Assembly (NCBI RefSeq): GCF_011927905.1
Contig: NZ_JAATJL010000001.1
Location: 1,302,001 to 1,366,000 of the forward strand
Source of the DNA: Arthrobacter pigmenti
GTDB taxonomy: Bacteria; Actinomycetota; Actinomycetes; Actinomycetales; Micrococcaceae
DNA length: 64,000 nucleotides
Reading direction: 5' to 3'
In this document: positions 38,891 to 47,873 of the stretch, in pieces
Position numbering within the stretch: the stretch's first letter is position 1
How the letters are laid out: each line of letters starts with the position of its first letter
The notes under the pieces: model-generated
What the model saw: only the letters and a program-made list of their open reading frames with translations
Told to the model about the DNA's origin: nothing
Databases searched by the model: none
Made by a program: the position numbers and the translations under genes

Positions 38891-41800
38891 ATGGATACAA
38901 ACGCATCAGATACCTCAGAGGCAACCGAGGTAGGCAACGAGCAGGCAATCGTCGAGCGCAAGCCGGCACGAACCCGACGCAAGAAAGCGGAGGGCTCCGC
39001 GGCAGCGAATACGTCGGCATCGGAGACCAAGCCGGAAGCCGAAGCGGAGCCTCAGTCGGAAGCCGCCCCGGGTACCTTGTCGGAGCAGGGCAAAGCCGCA
39101 GCTTCCTCCCCGCGGCGGCGTACCACCCGCAGCAAGAAAGCCGACGCCCAGACTGAAATTTCACTCCCGGCCGCGCCTTCAGAGCAGCCGTCCATCGGCG
39201 CGGATGCCGCCGACGTTCCAGCCGCTGGTGTTCCTGCCACTGATCTTCCTGCCACCGGTGTTTCTGCCTCCGACCACGCCGATGTCGATGCTGCTGCCGG
39301 GCAGGAGAGCGCCGGGACGGGGACGGAACCCGTGACACGGAAGCCGGCACGTGCGCGCCGAACGGCCAAGACCGGAACGGCTTCCGCCCCGAGGGAGGAC
39401 GCCGGGGAATCGGCAGTCCAGGCGCCGGAAACGGCGGGGACTCCGGAAACGTCGTACAGCGAACCGAAGGCACCTGTTCGCAGGCGCCGTGCAGGAACCA
39501 AGGTAGCGGCGCCCACAGCTGGGGACGCAGAGCCGGCCCAGGGCAAGGGCACTCAATCCGCGGACGCAGAGTCCGGCGAGGCTGCAACCGACGCCGGATC
39601 GTCCGGTTCAGAGACGGCGGCTGGACAGACACCCACCCCTGAGCAGGCGCCCGAGCAGCCACCGGCTGAGGAAGAGGCGCCCGCCAAGGCGCCCCGCCGC
39701 GCACGTGCAACGCGCTCAAGGAGCAAGAAGCCATCCGAAGACCCGGCCACGGCAGCCGAAACTCCAACGCCGGCCGATCCGACCGCCGTCGTTCCGACTG
39801 CAGGGGGTGCCCCTGCGGAGGAAACGACCGCCGAGTCCGGTGAACCCGCACCGGATGCCGGACTGGACCCGTTCGCGGTACCGGACTCACCGATGTCGCT
39901 GCTTTTCCATGCGCCGGACCTCACTACGGTCGTGCCTCGAAACACCGCCAAGGACGCGCCCCCCACCGAGACCGCCACTGATGACGAGGGCGACGACGAG
40001 AGCGGGCGTGGCCGGCGACGCAACCGTCGGAGCCGGAGCCGGAACCGTGCCGGGGATGGTGTCGCGGGAGAATCCGAGTCGAAATCACAGGGTCCGGATG
40101 AATCCGCTGACGCTTCCGAGGCGGTGACATCCCGCCGTCGTCGTCGCAGGCGGCGCGGTGAGGAAGATCTTGAGCTCACCGGCGGCCAGGATGACGATCC
40201 GCCCAACACCGTGACCCGCGTCCGGGCGCCGCGGCAGAGCTCTGATGCGCCGTCGGACCGCGTTACCAGCGTCAAGGGCTCAACCCGTCTGGAAGCCAAG
40301 AAGCAGCGCCGCCGTGAATCACGGGATTCGGGCCGGCGCCGCCATGTCATCACCGAGGCGGAGTTCCTCGCCCGCCGGGAGTCGGTCGACCGGCAGATGG
40401 TGGTGCGCCAGCGCGACGACAGGATCCAGATCGCCGTCATGGAGGACGGCGTGCTCGCCGAACACTTCGTTTCCAAGACGCAGCAGGACTCACTTATCGG
40501 CAACGTGTACCTCGGCAAGGTCCAGAACGTGCTACCCAGCATGGAAGCGGCGTTCATCGACATCGGACGCGGGCGCAACGCCGTGCTGTACGCAGGCGAG
40601 GTCAACTGGGATGCTGCAGGCCTTGACGGACAGCCACGGCGGATCGAGCTTGCGCTTAAGTCGGGGGATTCGGTGCTCGTTCAGGTCACCAAGGATCCCG
40701 TCGGTCATAAGGGTGCCCGTCTGACCAGCCAGATCTCGTTGCCGGGCAGGTACCTGGTCTATGTACCGGGAGGCTCGATGACGGGTATCTCGCGGAAACT
40801 CCCGGATGTCGAGCGCAATCGCCTCAAACGGATCCTGAAGGACCGGCTCCCGGAGAACGCCGGAGTCATTGTGCGGACCGCCGCCGAAGGTGCCAGCGAA
40901 GAGGAACTCACCCACGACATCAACCGGCTCAGGTCCCAGTGGGAGACGATCGAGGGTAAGGCATCGTCAACCAAGACGCTTGCCCCGGAACTGCTCTATG
41001 GGGAGCCGGACCTGACAATCAAGGTTGTCCGCGACGTCTTCAACGAGGACTTCTCGAAACTCATCGTTTCCGGTGAGGAAGCGTGGGACACCATAGAGGC
41101 ATACGTCATGTACGTTGCCCCGGATCTGGTTGGCCGGCTTGAGAAGTGGACCCAGAACGAAGACATCTTCGCCGCACGCCGGATCGATGAGCAGATCCAT
41201 AAGGCACTGGAGCGCAAGGTGTTCCTGCCCTCGGGCGGATCACTGGTCATCGACCGGACAGAAGCAATGACCGTTGTGGATGTGAACACCGGCAAGTTCA
41301 CCGGGAGCGGCGGCAATCTGGAAGAGACAGTCACCAAGAACAACCTTGAGGCGGCCGAAGAAGTTGTCCGGCAGCTTCGTCTCCGGGACATCGGCGGCAT
41401 CATCGTCATCGACTTCATCGATATGGTTCTCGAAGCGAACCGCGATCTGGTGCTGCGGCGACTGGTCGAATGCCTCGGCAGGGACCGCACCAAGCATCAG
41501 GTAGCCGAGGTTACCTCGCTCGGGCTCGTGCAGATGACGCGCAAGCGGATGGGCACAGGCCTCCTCGAGGTCTTCGGTGAGAACTGTGAGCACTGTGCCG
41601 GCCGCGGCGTCGTCACGCACGACGAGCCGGTGGAACACCGCCGTCACGCTGTGTCTTCCGAGAATCACCAGCAGCATCTGCGCCAGGAAAAGATGTCCCG
41701 CAGCGAACGCAAGCGGAACCGCGTCAAGAACCAGCCGCAGGAGGAGCAGCCGCAGGCTGCCGAGCCAAAGGCCGACGACGCCGAACGCCAGGCACGTGCC

Positions 41801-42328
41801 GAAGCAGCACGTGCCGCATTGGCGAACATTGCTGCTGCCACTCATGCCGCGCACGAACATGAGCACGAGCACGAGGGACACACCGAACAGGTGGCGGCAT
41901 CGGGCGCCGTGCTCACGATCAACGGTGAGAAGGTAATCCTGCCACGGGCGGAATCGGCGCCTGTCTCCACCAGGGAAGAGCCGCGACTGACGCTGGAAAG
42001 CCTTACGGAAGCCTTCAACCGGTACCCGTCGGCCGAACCTGTGGCTCGGCCGGAGGCATCAGTCGAGGCTCCGCGTGGCCAGGAACAGTCCGTCGCTCCG
42101 GCACAGGAAGCACAACCTGGTTCCCGCGGACGCCGCGCAAGGCGCCACCGGTCCGCCAGCAGCGCTCAGGGCTCTGCCTCGGACGCCACGATCGAACGCA
42201 GGGCCGCAGAGTCCAACGCTGCAGCGGGCGCGCAGTACGTAGCCAAGGTGCACAGGGATGCGCCCAAAGAAACCCCTGCTGAGGAGCCGATGATCCTCGG
42301 GGTCGGTGTGCCGGCCTCCGACCTCTAA
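38891..42328 (+). CDS. rne: Rne/Rng family ribonuclease (RNase E/G)
   Basis: 1145-residue endoribonuclease for RNA decay and rRNA/tRNA processing. Start ATG 38891, with AGGGTGGAG about 11 nt upstream. Residues 1 to about 490 are a very long disordered region, Ala/Pro/Glu-rich with Arg/Lys patches (RRRRRRGEED) and repeated V-P-A-T/L-P-A-T units. The catalytic core follows: S1 domain near 535-580 (VYLGKVQNVLPSMEAAFIDIG), the DNase I-like subdomain with DVNTGKFTG (Asp797) and IIVIDFIDM, and the Zn-link CEHCAGRG (Cys899, Cys902). The C-terminal 230 residues are again disordered, with a His/Glu-rich patch. Both tails probably bind RNA or partners, as in other actinobacterial RNase E. Confidence 0.93.
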   Translation: MDTNASDTSEATEVGNEQAIVERKPARTRRKKAEGSAAANTSASETKPEAEAEPQSEAAPGTLSEQGKAAASSPRRRTTRSKKADAQTEISLPAAPSEQPSIGADAADVPAAGVPATDLPATGVSASDHADVDAAAGQESAGTGTEPVTRKPARARRTAKTGTASAPREDAGESAVQAPETAGTPETSYSEPKAPVRRRRAGTKVAAPTAGDAEPAQGKGTQSADAESGEAATDAGSSGSETAAGQTPTPEQAPEQPPAEEEAPAKAPRRARATRSRSKKPSEDPATAAETPTPADPTAVVPTAGGAPAEETTAESGEPAPDAGLDPFAVPDSPMSLLFHAPDLTTVVPRNTAKDAPPTETATDDEGDDESGRGRRRNRRSRSRNRAGDGVAGESESKSQGPDESADASEAVTSRRRRRRRRGEEDLELTGGQDDDPPNTVTRVRAPRQSSDAPSDRVTSVKGSTRLEAKKQRRRESRDSGRRRHVITEAEFLARRESVDRQMVVRQRDDRIQIAVMEDGVLAEHFVSKTQQDSLIGNVYLGKVQNVLPSMEAAFIDIGRGRNAVLYAGEVNWDAAGLDGQPRRIELALKSGDSVLVQVTKDPVGHKGARLTSQISLPGRYLVYVPGGSMTGISRKLPDVERNRLKRILKDRLPENAGVIVRTAAEGASEEELTHDINRLRSQWETIEGKASSTKTLAPELLYGEPDLTIKVVRDVFNEDFSKLIVSGEEAWDTIEAYVMYVAPDLVGRLEKWTQNEDIFAARRIDEQIHKALERKVFLPSGGSLVIDRTEAMTVVDVNTGKFTGSGGNLEETVTKNNLEAAEEVVRQLRLRDIGGIIVIDFIDMVLEANRDLVLRRLVECLGRDRTKHQVAEVTSLGLVQMTRKRMGTGLLEVFGENCEHCAGRGVVTHDEPVEHRRHAVSSENHQQHLRQEKMSRSERKRNRVKNQPQEEQPQAAEPKADDAERQARAEAARAALANIAAATHAAHEHEHEHEGHTEQVAASGAVLTINGEKVILPRAESAPVSTREEPRLTLESLTEAFNRYPSAEPVARPEASVEAPRGQEQSVAPAQEAQPGSRGRRARRHRSASSAQGSASDATIERRAAESNAAAGAQYVAKVHRDAPKETPAEEPMILGVGVPASDL

Positions 42329-42332
42329 GTCC

Positions 42333-42386
42333 CACAGCGGCTACAGGGCGCGCCGTTCCGCGAGGGAAGGCGCGCCCTGCGCTGTG
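42333..42386 (+). terminator. Large hairpin after rne
   Basis: Outer arms CACAGCG (42333-42339) and CGCTGTG (42380-42386), main stem CAGGGCGCGCC (42344-42354) with GGCGCGCCCTG (42369-42379), and inner TTCC/GGAA pairs. It lies 4 nt after the stop codon. It lacks a U-run but is very stable. Confidence 0.65.
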
Positions 42387-42463
42387 TAGGACGGTCAGCC
42401 CGTTGCCGCAGCCTCACGGCAGGCAGGTTCGCACGCCTCCGGCGCTGGGATAGGGTAGACGCA

Positions 42464-42566
42464 GTGACACGCGGTGCCGGCACCTGCCGGCTGAGATGAA
42501 ACGCGTTGAACCTGATCTAGAGATGGCCGCCGTCCGGTGGTCCTTGGCCTAGCGGAGGGATGTCGC
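42464..42566 (+). promoter_or_regulatory. TPP riboswitch (THI element)
   Basis: The conserved core is present in order: CTGAGATG (42491-42498), GAACCTGATCTAGA (42508-42521) and TAGCGGAGGGA (42550-42560). The closing stem P1 can form between GTGACA (42464-42469) and TGTCGC (42561-42566). A stem-loop insert (42522-42549) occupies the usual P3a position. The Shine-Dalgarno GGAGGG (42554-42559) lies within the 3' part of the aptamer, 9 nt before the thiD-tenA ATG, so TPP binding probably blocks translation directly. Confidence 0.93.
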
Positions 42567-42568
42567 GA

Positions 42569-44128
42569 ATGAGTATTCGCACGCTCATGCAGCACACAGT
42601 AGATTTCCAGTCCACCGTACCCGGGGTACGGACCGTTCCCCGCGTGCTCAGCATCGCAGGCACCGATCCCACCGGCGGTGCAGGGATCCAGGCGGACCTC
42701 AAAAGCATCGGCGCCCACGGCGGGTACGGCATGGCTGCCGTCACTTCCCTCGTGGCACAGAACACCCGGGGCGTGCGCAGCGTGCACACCCCGCCGTCCT
42801 CGTTCCTTCGTGAGCAGCTCACTGCGGTGAGTGACGACGTCGTGATCGATGCCGTCAAGATCGGCATGCTGGGGGACACACAAACCATTCAGACGGTCCG
42901 GGAGTGGCTGCCGCAAGCGGGCGGCGCCGTCGTCGTTCTTGACCCGGTGATGGTCGCTACCAGCGGTGACCGACTGTTGGCCACTGACGCGGAAGACGCC
43001 CTGCGGGCGTTGGTACCGCTTGCTGCGCTGGTAACGCCGAATGTTCCTGAACTCGCGGTTCTGCTGAACGAACCGGTCGCGACAACGTGGGAAGACGCGC
43101 TCGAGCAGGGAAAACGGCTCGCTGCCGCCACGGGCACGGTTGTGCTGGTGAAGGGTGGGCACCTTGGAGGTACGGGCTGTCCTGACGCACTGGTTGAGCC
43201 CTCGGACGGCACCCTGGTGGTGACTGAGGTCGGCGGTCCACGGGTGGCAACGCGAAATACCCATGGCACCGGCTGCTCCCTGTCCGCCGCGTTGGCGACC
43301 GTGCAGGTTCGTACCCACAACTGGCACAGGTCGCTGGTGCTGGTGAAGGACTGGCTACGTGGTGCCCTGGAACATGCGGACGAACTCGAAGTCGGCCAGG
43401 GCAACGGGCCGATTCACCACTTCCACGCAATGGGCATCTCCGACACAGCGAATTCCCGGCCCTTCAGCGAGCAGGCCTGGGAACTCACCGCGCAACACCG
43501 TGCGGCCATCGGCACCCTGGGGTTCGTGACATCGCTGGGAGATGGAACGCTGCCAGCGGACCAGTTCGCCTACTACCTCGCGCAGGACGCGCTGTATTTG
43601 CGGGACTATTCGCGGGTATTGGCCCGCGCAAGTTCCCTCGCTCCCACTGAGGCTGAACAATTGTTCTGGGCAAGCGGGGCGAAGAACTGCCTTGAAGTGG
43701 AATCCGAGTTGCACCGGACCTGGCTGTCCGGTCGCGAGACCATGCCCGAACAGGGCCCGGTCACCAAGGCCTATGTAGATCACCTCCTCGCGGCATCCGC
43801 CAACGGGAGCTACCCGGTTGTGGTTGCTGCTGTACTTCCCTGCTACTGGCTGTATGCGCACGTGGGCAACACGCTCCACGCGCAATGGACGGCGGCGGGA
43901 GCCGGGCGGGAGCACGCCTACGCAACCTGGATGGAAACCTACGCCGACCCGGCGTTTGCCGAGGCGACATCGCAGGCAATCGCCTACGCGGACGCGGCCT
44001 TTGCCGGTGCTTCCGGGCACGATCGGCGCGCCATGCTGGCCGCTTTCGAAGCGTCCGCCTGGTACGAACACGAGTTCTTCGACGCGCCGACTCGCCTTGA
44101 TTTGCGGGAATCCGCGAAATTGCCGTAA
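42569..44128 (+). CDS. thiD: Fused HMP/HMP-P kinase (ThiD) and aminopyrimidine aminohydrolase (TenA)
   Basis: 519-residue bifunctional thiamine enzyme. Residues about 20-270 are ThiD, phosphorylating 4-amino-5-hydroxymethyl-2-methylpyrimidine (SIAGTDPTGGAGIQADLKSI near 30-48; GTGCSLSAALAT near 236-246 near the anion hole). Residues about 295-519 are TenA, which salvages pyrimidine from degraded thiamine (YLAQDALYLRDYSRVLARA near 333-350; nucleophile Cys425 in LPCYWLYAHVG). ATG 42569 is chosen because GGAGGG is 9 nt upstream; ATG 42560 overlaps the riboswitch core too closely. Expression is controlled by the TPP riboswitch. The fusion is known in actinobacteria and elsewhere. Confidence 0.92.
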   Translation: MSIRTLMQHTVDFQSTVPGVRTVPRVLSIAGTDPTGGAGIQADLKSIGAHGGYGMAAVTSLVAQNTRGVRSVHTPPSSFLREQLTAVSDDVVIDAVKIGMLGDTQTIQTVREWLPQAGGAVVVLDPVMVATSGDRLLATDAEDALRALVPLAALVTPNVPELAVLLNEPVATTWEDALEQGKRLAAATGTVVLVKGGHLGGTGCPDALVEPSDGTLVVTEVGGPRVATRNTHGTGCSLSAALATVQVRTHNWHRSLVLVKDWLRGALEHADELEVGQGNGPIHHFHAMGISDTANSRPFSEQAWELTAQHRAAIGTLGFVTSLGDGTLPADQFAYYLAQDALYLRDYSRVLARASSLAPTEAEQLFWASGAKNCLEVESELHRTWLSGRETMPEQGPVTKAYVDHLLAASANGSYPVVVAAVLPCYWLYAHVGNTLHAQWTAAGAGREHAYATWMETYADPAFAEATSQAIAYADAAFAGASGHDRRAMLAAFEASAWYEHEFFDAPTRLDLRESAKLP

Positions 44129-44281
44129 TCTTGATCTTCGGTGCAGGCGCCCTCGTATGACTAATTCCGGGCGCCGGGACACCGCAAGTGCACAAGCACC
44201 TCCGGCTACGCTCATTTTCAGCGTACGGTCCCGGAGACAGTATGCAAACAGTTTTGATCGTCGAGAGAAGTGAGTTCCCAA
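44129..44281 (+). other. rplU upstream region with two hairpins, 153 nt
   Basis: GGCGCCC (44146-44152) pairs with GGGCGCC (44169-44175), a possible terminator of thiD-tenA without a U-run. TACGCT (44207-44212) pairs with AGCGTA (44220-44225) in the rplU leader. Ribosomal L21 leaders are autoregulatory in some bacteria; here this is only a structural observation. Confidence 0.35.
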
Positions 44282-44590
44282 GTGGTGTACGCGATTGTCC
44301 GCGCAGGCGGCCGCCAAGAAAAGGTTTCCGTGGGAGACCTCGTTACCCTTGACCGCGTCCCCGGTGAGGCCGGCACCAGCTTCCAGCTGCCTGCTCTCCT
44401 TCTGGTCGACGGCGAAAAGGTAACGTCAGCAGCAAAAGACCTTGCGAAGGTCACTGTTACTGCCGAGATCGTGGAGAACCTCCGCGGTCCCAAGATTGTC
44501 ATCCAGAAGTTCAAGAACAAGACCGGCTACAAGAAGCGCCAGGGCTACCGTTCAGAACTAACCAAGGTCAAGATCACGGGGATCAAGTAG
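44282..44590 (+). CDS. rplU: 50S ribosomal protein L21
   Basis: 102-residue large-subunit protein. I choose GTG 44282 ([12 protein letters not shown]), the conserved family start, over GTG 44270 four codons upstream. [22 protein letters not shown] near the C-terminus is the L21 signature. It is first in rplU-rpmA, followed by obgE after a terminator, the standard bacterial order. Confidence 0.96.
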   Translation: MVYAIVRAGGRQEKVSVGDLVTLDRVPGEAGTSFQLPALLLVDGEKVTSAAKDLAKVTVTAEIVENLRGPKIVIQKFKNKTGYKKRQGYRSELTKVKITGIK

Positions 44591-44647
44591 CCGTTACCGG
44601 TTACTCATCCACTGGTTTTCAGTTTCAGTAGAAGGCAGGCATAACAG

Positions 44648-44908
44648 ATGGCACACAAGAAGGGTGCGAGTTCCACTCGCAACGGTCGCGACTCCAACGC
44701 CCAGTACCTCGGCGTGAAGCGCTTCGGCGGTCAGGTCGTCAAGGCAGGCGAAATCATCGTCCGCCAGCGCGGAACCCACTTCCACCCCGGCGCCAACGTT
44801 GGACGTGGCGGAGATGACACGCTGTTCGCCCTCGAGGCCGGAGCCGTTGAGTTCGGTACCCGCCGCGGGCGCCGCGTCGTCAATATCGTGGGTGCGGCAG
44901 CGGAGTAG
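44648..44908 (+). CDS. rpmA: 50S ribosomal protein L27
   Basis: 86-residue protein whose N-terminus ([18 protein letters not shown]) reaches the peptidyl transferase centre. [22 protein letters not shown] is the family signature. There is no N-terminal extension of the kind cleaved in Firmicutes. Shine-Dalgarno GAAGGCAGG lies just upstream. An intrinsic terminator follows. Confidence 0.97.
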   Translation: MAHKKGASSTRNGRDSNAQYLGVKRFGGQVVKAGEIIVRQRGTHFHPGANVGRGGDDTLFALEAGAVEFGTRRGRRVVNIVGAAAE

Positions 44909-44953
44909 TACCCGCAACCGCACACCGCGCGTGAGCACCAGCTCAGATTTATC

Positions 44954-44991
44954 GGTGGGGTGAGCCAGCAAGGCTCGCCCCACCTTCTTTT
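44954..44991 (+). terminator. Intrinsic terminator between rpmA and obgE
   Basis: Thirteen-pair stem: GGTGGGGTGAGCC (44954-44966) with GGCTCGCCCCACC (44972-44984), 5-nt loop, then TTCTTTT. Confidence 0.92.
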
Positions 44992-44999
44992 AAGCCGGA

Positions 45000-45005
45000 T
45001 AGAAT
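45000..45005 (+). promoter_or_regulatory. Candidate obgE -10 element
   Basis: TAGAAT just after the rpmA terminator and 35 nt before the obgE start. A -35 is not obvious, but the position after a terminator supports a separate promoter. Confidence 0.45.
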
Positions 45006-45040
45006 CGGCATCGATGTGACATTTCCAAGAGGAGTACACC

Positions 45041-46630
45041 GTGGCAAGCTTCGTTGACCGGGTGGTTCTGCATGTCTCCGGCGGTACCGGCGGACATGGC
45101 TGCGTCTCGGTCAAGCGGGAGAAATTCAAGCCACTGGGCGGTCCCGACGGCGGTAACGGCGGCGACGGCGGTGGGGTGATCCTCCGCGTGAATCCGCAGA
45201 CCACCACCCTCCTCGACTATCACCACGCACCGCACCGCCATGCCACCAACGGCGGCAACGGAATGGGTGACTGGCGCGAAGGCCGGAAGGGCGAAACGCT
45301 GATCCTTCCCGTGCCGGACGGCACCGTGGTCAAGACGCGCGACGGCAAAGTTCTCGCCGACCTGGTCGGGGCGGGGACCGAATACGTTGCAGCTGCCGGC
45401 GGCCAAGGGGGTCTCGGGAACTCTTCGCTTTCCTCCCAGAAGCGAAAGGCTCCGGGATTCGCGCTGCTTGGCATTCCCGGTGATGCACGGGACGTTGTCC
45501 TGGAGCTCAAATCCATCGCAGACATCGCCCTCGTTGGATTCCCGTCAGCCGGAAAATCGAGCCTGATCGCCGCCATGTCGGCTGCCCGTCCGAAGATCGC
45601 CGATTACCCCTTCACCACGCTTCGGCCGAATCTGGGTGTCGTTGAAGCCGGCGAGGTGCGGTTCACCATCGCGGACGTTCCCGGGCTGATCGAGGGCGCG
45701 AGTGAAGGCCGGGGGCTCGGCCACGACTTTCTCCGGCACGTGGAACGCTGCGCCGCCCTGGTGCACGTCCTCGACTGCGCCACGCTCGAATCGGAGCGGG
45801 ATCCGCTCAGCGACCTGGAGATCATCGAACGCGAACTGGAGCGTTACGCGGTGGACATGAGCTACGCCGGACCCGGTGGCGAAGTCATCCCGTTGAACGA
45901 ACGTCCGCGCCTCGTTGCCCTGAACAAGGTAGACGTCCCGGACGGGCGCGACATGGCACAGTTTGTGCGTCCGGAACTGGAATCCCGGGGTTACCGCGTG
46001 TTCGAGGTGTCAGCGTCCAGCCATGAGGGACTGCGCCAACTCGGCTTCGCCATGGCCGAGATCGTGCGCGACGCCCGGGAAAAGCTCGAAGCCTTGCCGC
46101 CCGTCGTCGTCCCTCCCGTCCTGCGTCCCCGCGCAGTCAACGAAAAGGGCTTCACCATCCGGCGTGAGGAAAAGAACCTGGAACCCCTTTTCCGTGTATT
46201 GGGCGAAAAGCCTGAACGTTGGGTGAAGCAGACCGACTTCACAAATGACGAAGCCGTTGGCTATCTTGCCGACCGGCTCGCTAAATTGGGTGTCGAGGAA
46301 CAGCTCTTCAAGAGCGGAGCCAAGCCGGGGGACACGGTGGTGATCGGCGAGGGTGACGGCGTCGTCTTCGACTGGGAGCCAACCATGATGGGCGGGGCTG
46401 AACTCCTCGCTTCACCTCGCGGAACTGACCTCCGTCTCGCGGAGTTCGTGCGTCCAACACGTGAAGCGAAACGCGATGACTACCAGAGCCGCAAGGACGC
46501 GCGCGCAGCAGCCCGCGACGAACTCGAAGCCGAGCGGAAAGCCGGGATCTGGACCGAATCGGTGAACTACAAGAACTCCCGAGCAGCCGCAGCATCGGCT
46601 GACAAGGACGCTCCTGCCGACGAAGACTGA
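45041..46630 (+). CDS. obgE: GTPase ObgE/CgtA
   Basis: 529-residue ribosome-associated GTPase in 50S assembly and growth control. GTG 45041 has AAGAGGAG about 7 nt upstream. The N-terminal Obg domain is glycine-rich ([13 protein letters not shown]; residues 1-160). G1 [10 protein letters not shown] near 167, G3 [16 protein letters not shown] near 211 and G4 NKVDVPDG near 296. The C-terminal OCT domain (about 360-435) is followed by a charged actinobacterial tail with Arg/Lys and Ala. Confidence 0.96.
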   Translation: MASFVDRVVLHVSGGTGGHGCVSVKREKFKPLGGPDGGNGGDGGGVILRVNPQTTTLLDYHHAPHRHATNGGNGMGDWREGRKGETLILPVPDGTVVKTRDGKVLADLVGAGTEYVAAAGGQGGLGNSSLSSQKRKAPGFALLGIPGDARDVVLELKSIADIALVGFPSAGKSSLIAAMSAARPKIADYPFTTLRPNLGVVEAGEVRFTIADVPGLIEGASEGRGLGHDFLRHVERCAALVHVLDCATLESERDPLSDLEIIERELERYAVDMSYAGPGGEVIPLNERPRLVALNKVDVPDGRDMAQFVRPELESRGYRVFEVSASSHEGLRQLGFAMAEIVRDAREKLEALPPVVVPPVLRPRAVNEKGFTIRREEKNLEPLFRVLGEKPERWVKQTDFTNDEAVGYLADRLAKLGVEEQLFKSGAKPGDTVVIGEGDGVVFDWEPTMMGGAELLASPRGTDLRLAEFVRPTREAKRDDYQSRKDARAAARDELEAERKAGIWTESVNYKNSRAAAASADKDAPADED

Positions 46631-46683
46631 CAGGCGCGCGAATCGGCCGAAACCTGAAAGCAAGACCCCGACAGAAGGAATAG

Positions 46684-47832
46684 ATGACCGCAAAGCGCTC
46701 TCTCAAGACCCGATCCGGACTGGCCAAAGCCAAGAGAATTGTTGTCAAAGTAGGTTCATCCTCACTCACTTCACTCTCCGGAGGACTCTCCGACGAAGCG
46801 CTGTTTGCACTCTCTGATGTGCTTGCCGCGCGCCACAATGAAGGCACCGAAGTCATCCTCGTATCTTCCGGTGCGATTGCGGCAGGTCTGGCGCCCCTCG
46901 GCCTGGCCAGGCGGCCCAACCAGCTCTCGTCCCAGCAGGCCGCGGCCAGTGTTGGCCAGGGCCTCCTCATGGCCCGCTACACCCATGCGTTCGGTGCCCA
47001 CGGCGTGACCGTGAGTCAGGTGCTCCTGACCCTGGATGACCTGATGCGGCGAAGCCACTACGCGAACGCCCACCGCGCCATGGAGCGGCTGCTGAATTTC
47101 GACGTCGTCCCCATTGTCAACGAGAACGACACCGTCGCCAGTTCGGAGATCCGGTTCGGCGACAATGACCGGTTAGCGGCGCTCGTTGCCCACCTGGTGA
47201 AGGCTGATGCGCTGGTTCTGCTGTCCGACGTCGACTCCCTGTATGACGGACCGCCCAAGGAAGGCGCCAAGCGGATCCCGGAGGTCCGCGGTCCAGAGGA
47301 CCTGGAAGGGGTGAGCATCGGCCGGACGGGTAAAGCCGGGGTCGGTACCGGCGGCATGGTCACCAAGGTCGAGGCAGCAACCATCGCGGCCGCCTCCGGT
47401 ATCCCGGCCCTGGTAACCTCGGCTGCGAACGCTGGGCCGGCGCTGGCAGGGGAAGACGTCGGCACCTGGTTCAGCACAGCCGGCCGCCGCCAGCCGATCC
47501 GGCTCCTGTGGCTTGCCCACCTGGCGCGCATCCAGGGGACGCTTACGCTCGACGACGGCGCCGCGAAGGCTGTGGGGGAGCGGCGGCGATCACTACTGCC
47601 AGCAGGCATCATCTCGGTCAGAGGCGAGTTCGAGGCGGGAGATCCGGTGGAGATGGTGGACCGTAGCGGCGCTCCGATCGCGCGCGGACTCGTCAATTAC
47701 AGTTCCTTCGAACTGCCCCGGATGCTTGGCAGATCCACGCGTGAACTGGCCCGCGAACTGGGCAGGGAATACGAGCGGTCGGTAGTCCATGTGAACGACC
47801 TCGTGGTCCTGAATACTGTTGCGCCGTCCTGA
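46684..47832 (+). CDS. proB: Glutamate 5-kinase
   Basis: 382-residue enzyme for the first step of proline synthesis, phosphorylating glutamate. The N-terminal amino-acid-kinase domain carries RIVVKVGSSSLTS near 19, LVSSGAIAAG near 60 and GTGGMVTKVEAA near 222. A C-terminal PUA domain starts near residue 285 (GTLTLDDGAAKAV). It starts 53 nt after obgE, with AGAAGGA upstream, and is followed by proA, its pathway partner. Confidence 0.95.
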   Translation: MTAKRSLKTRSGLAKAKRIVVKVGSSSLTSLSGGLSDEALFALSDVLAARHNEGTEVILVSSGAIAAGLAPLGLARRPNQLSSQQAAASVGQGLLMARYTHAFGAHGVTVSQVLLTLDDLMRRSHYANAHRAMERLLNFDVVPIVNENDTVASSEIRFGDNDRLAALVAHLVKADALVLLSDVDSLYDGPPKEGAKRIPEVRGPEDLEGVSIGRTGKAGVGTGGMVTKVEAATIAAASGIPALVTSAANAGPALAGEDVGTWFSTAGRRQPIRLLWLAHLARIQGTLTLDDGAAKAVGERRRSLLPAGIISVRGEFEAGDPVEMVDRSGAPIARGLVNYSSFELPRMLGRSTRELARELGREYERSVVHVNDLVVLNTVAPS

Positions 47833-47861
47833 GCCCGCTGGGGTTCCGGGGCGCCGCTCGA

Positions 47862-47867
47862 TAGAAT
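47862..47867 (+). promoter_or_regulatory. -10-like hexamer TAGAAT, leaderless start
   Basis: TAGAAT followed by exactly 6 nt and the proA ATG at 47874. Suggests that proA has its own leaderless transcript in addition to any read-through from proB. Confidence 0.5.
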
Positions 47868-47873
47868 TGCCTG

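Noticed and set aside
38511-39890. 459-codon frame on the minus strand opposite the start of rne
   Set aside because: Arg/Pro/Ser-rich shadow of the low-complexity rne arm; no motif and no ribosome site.
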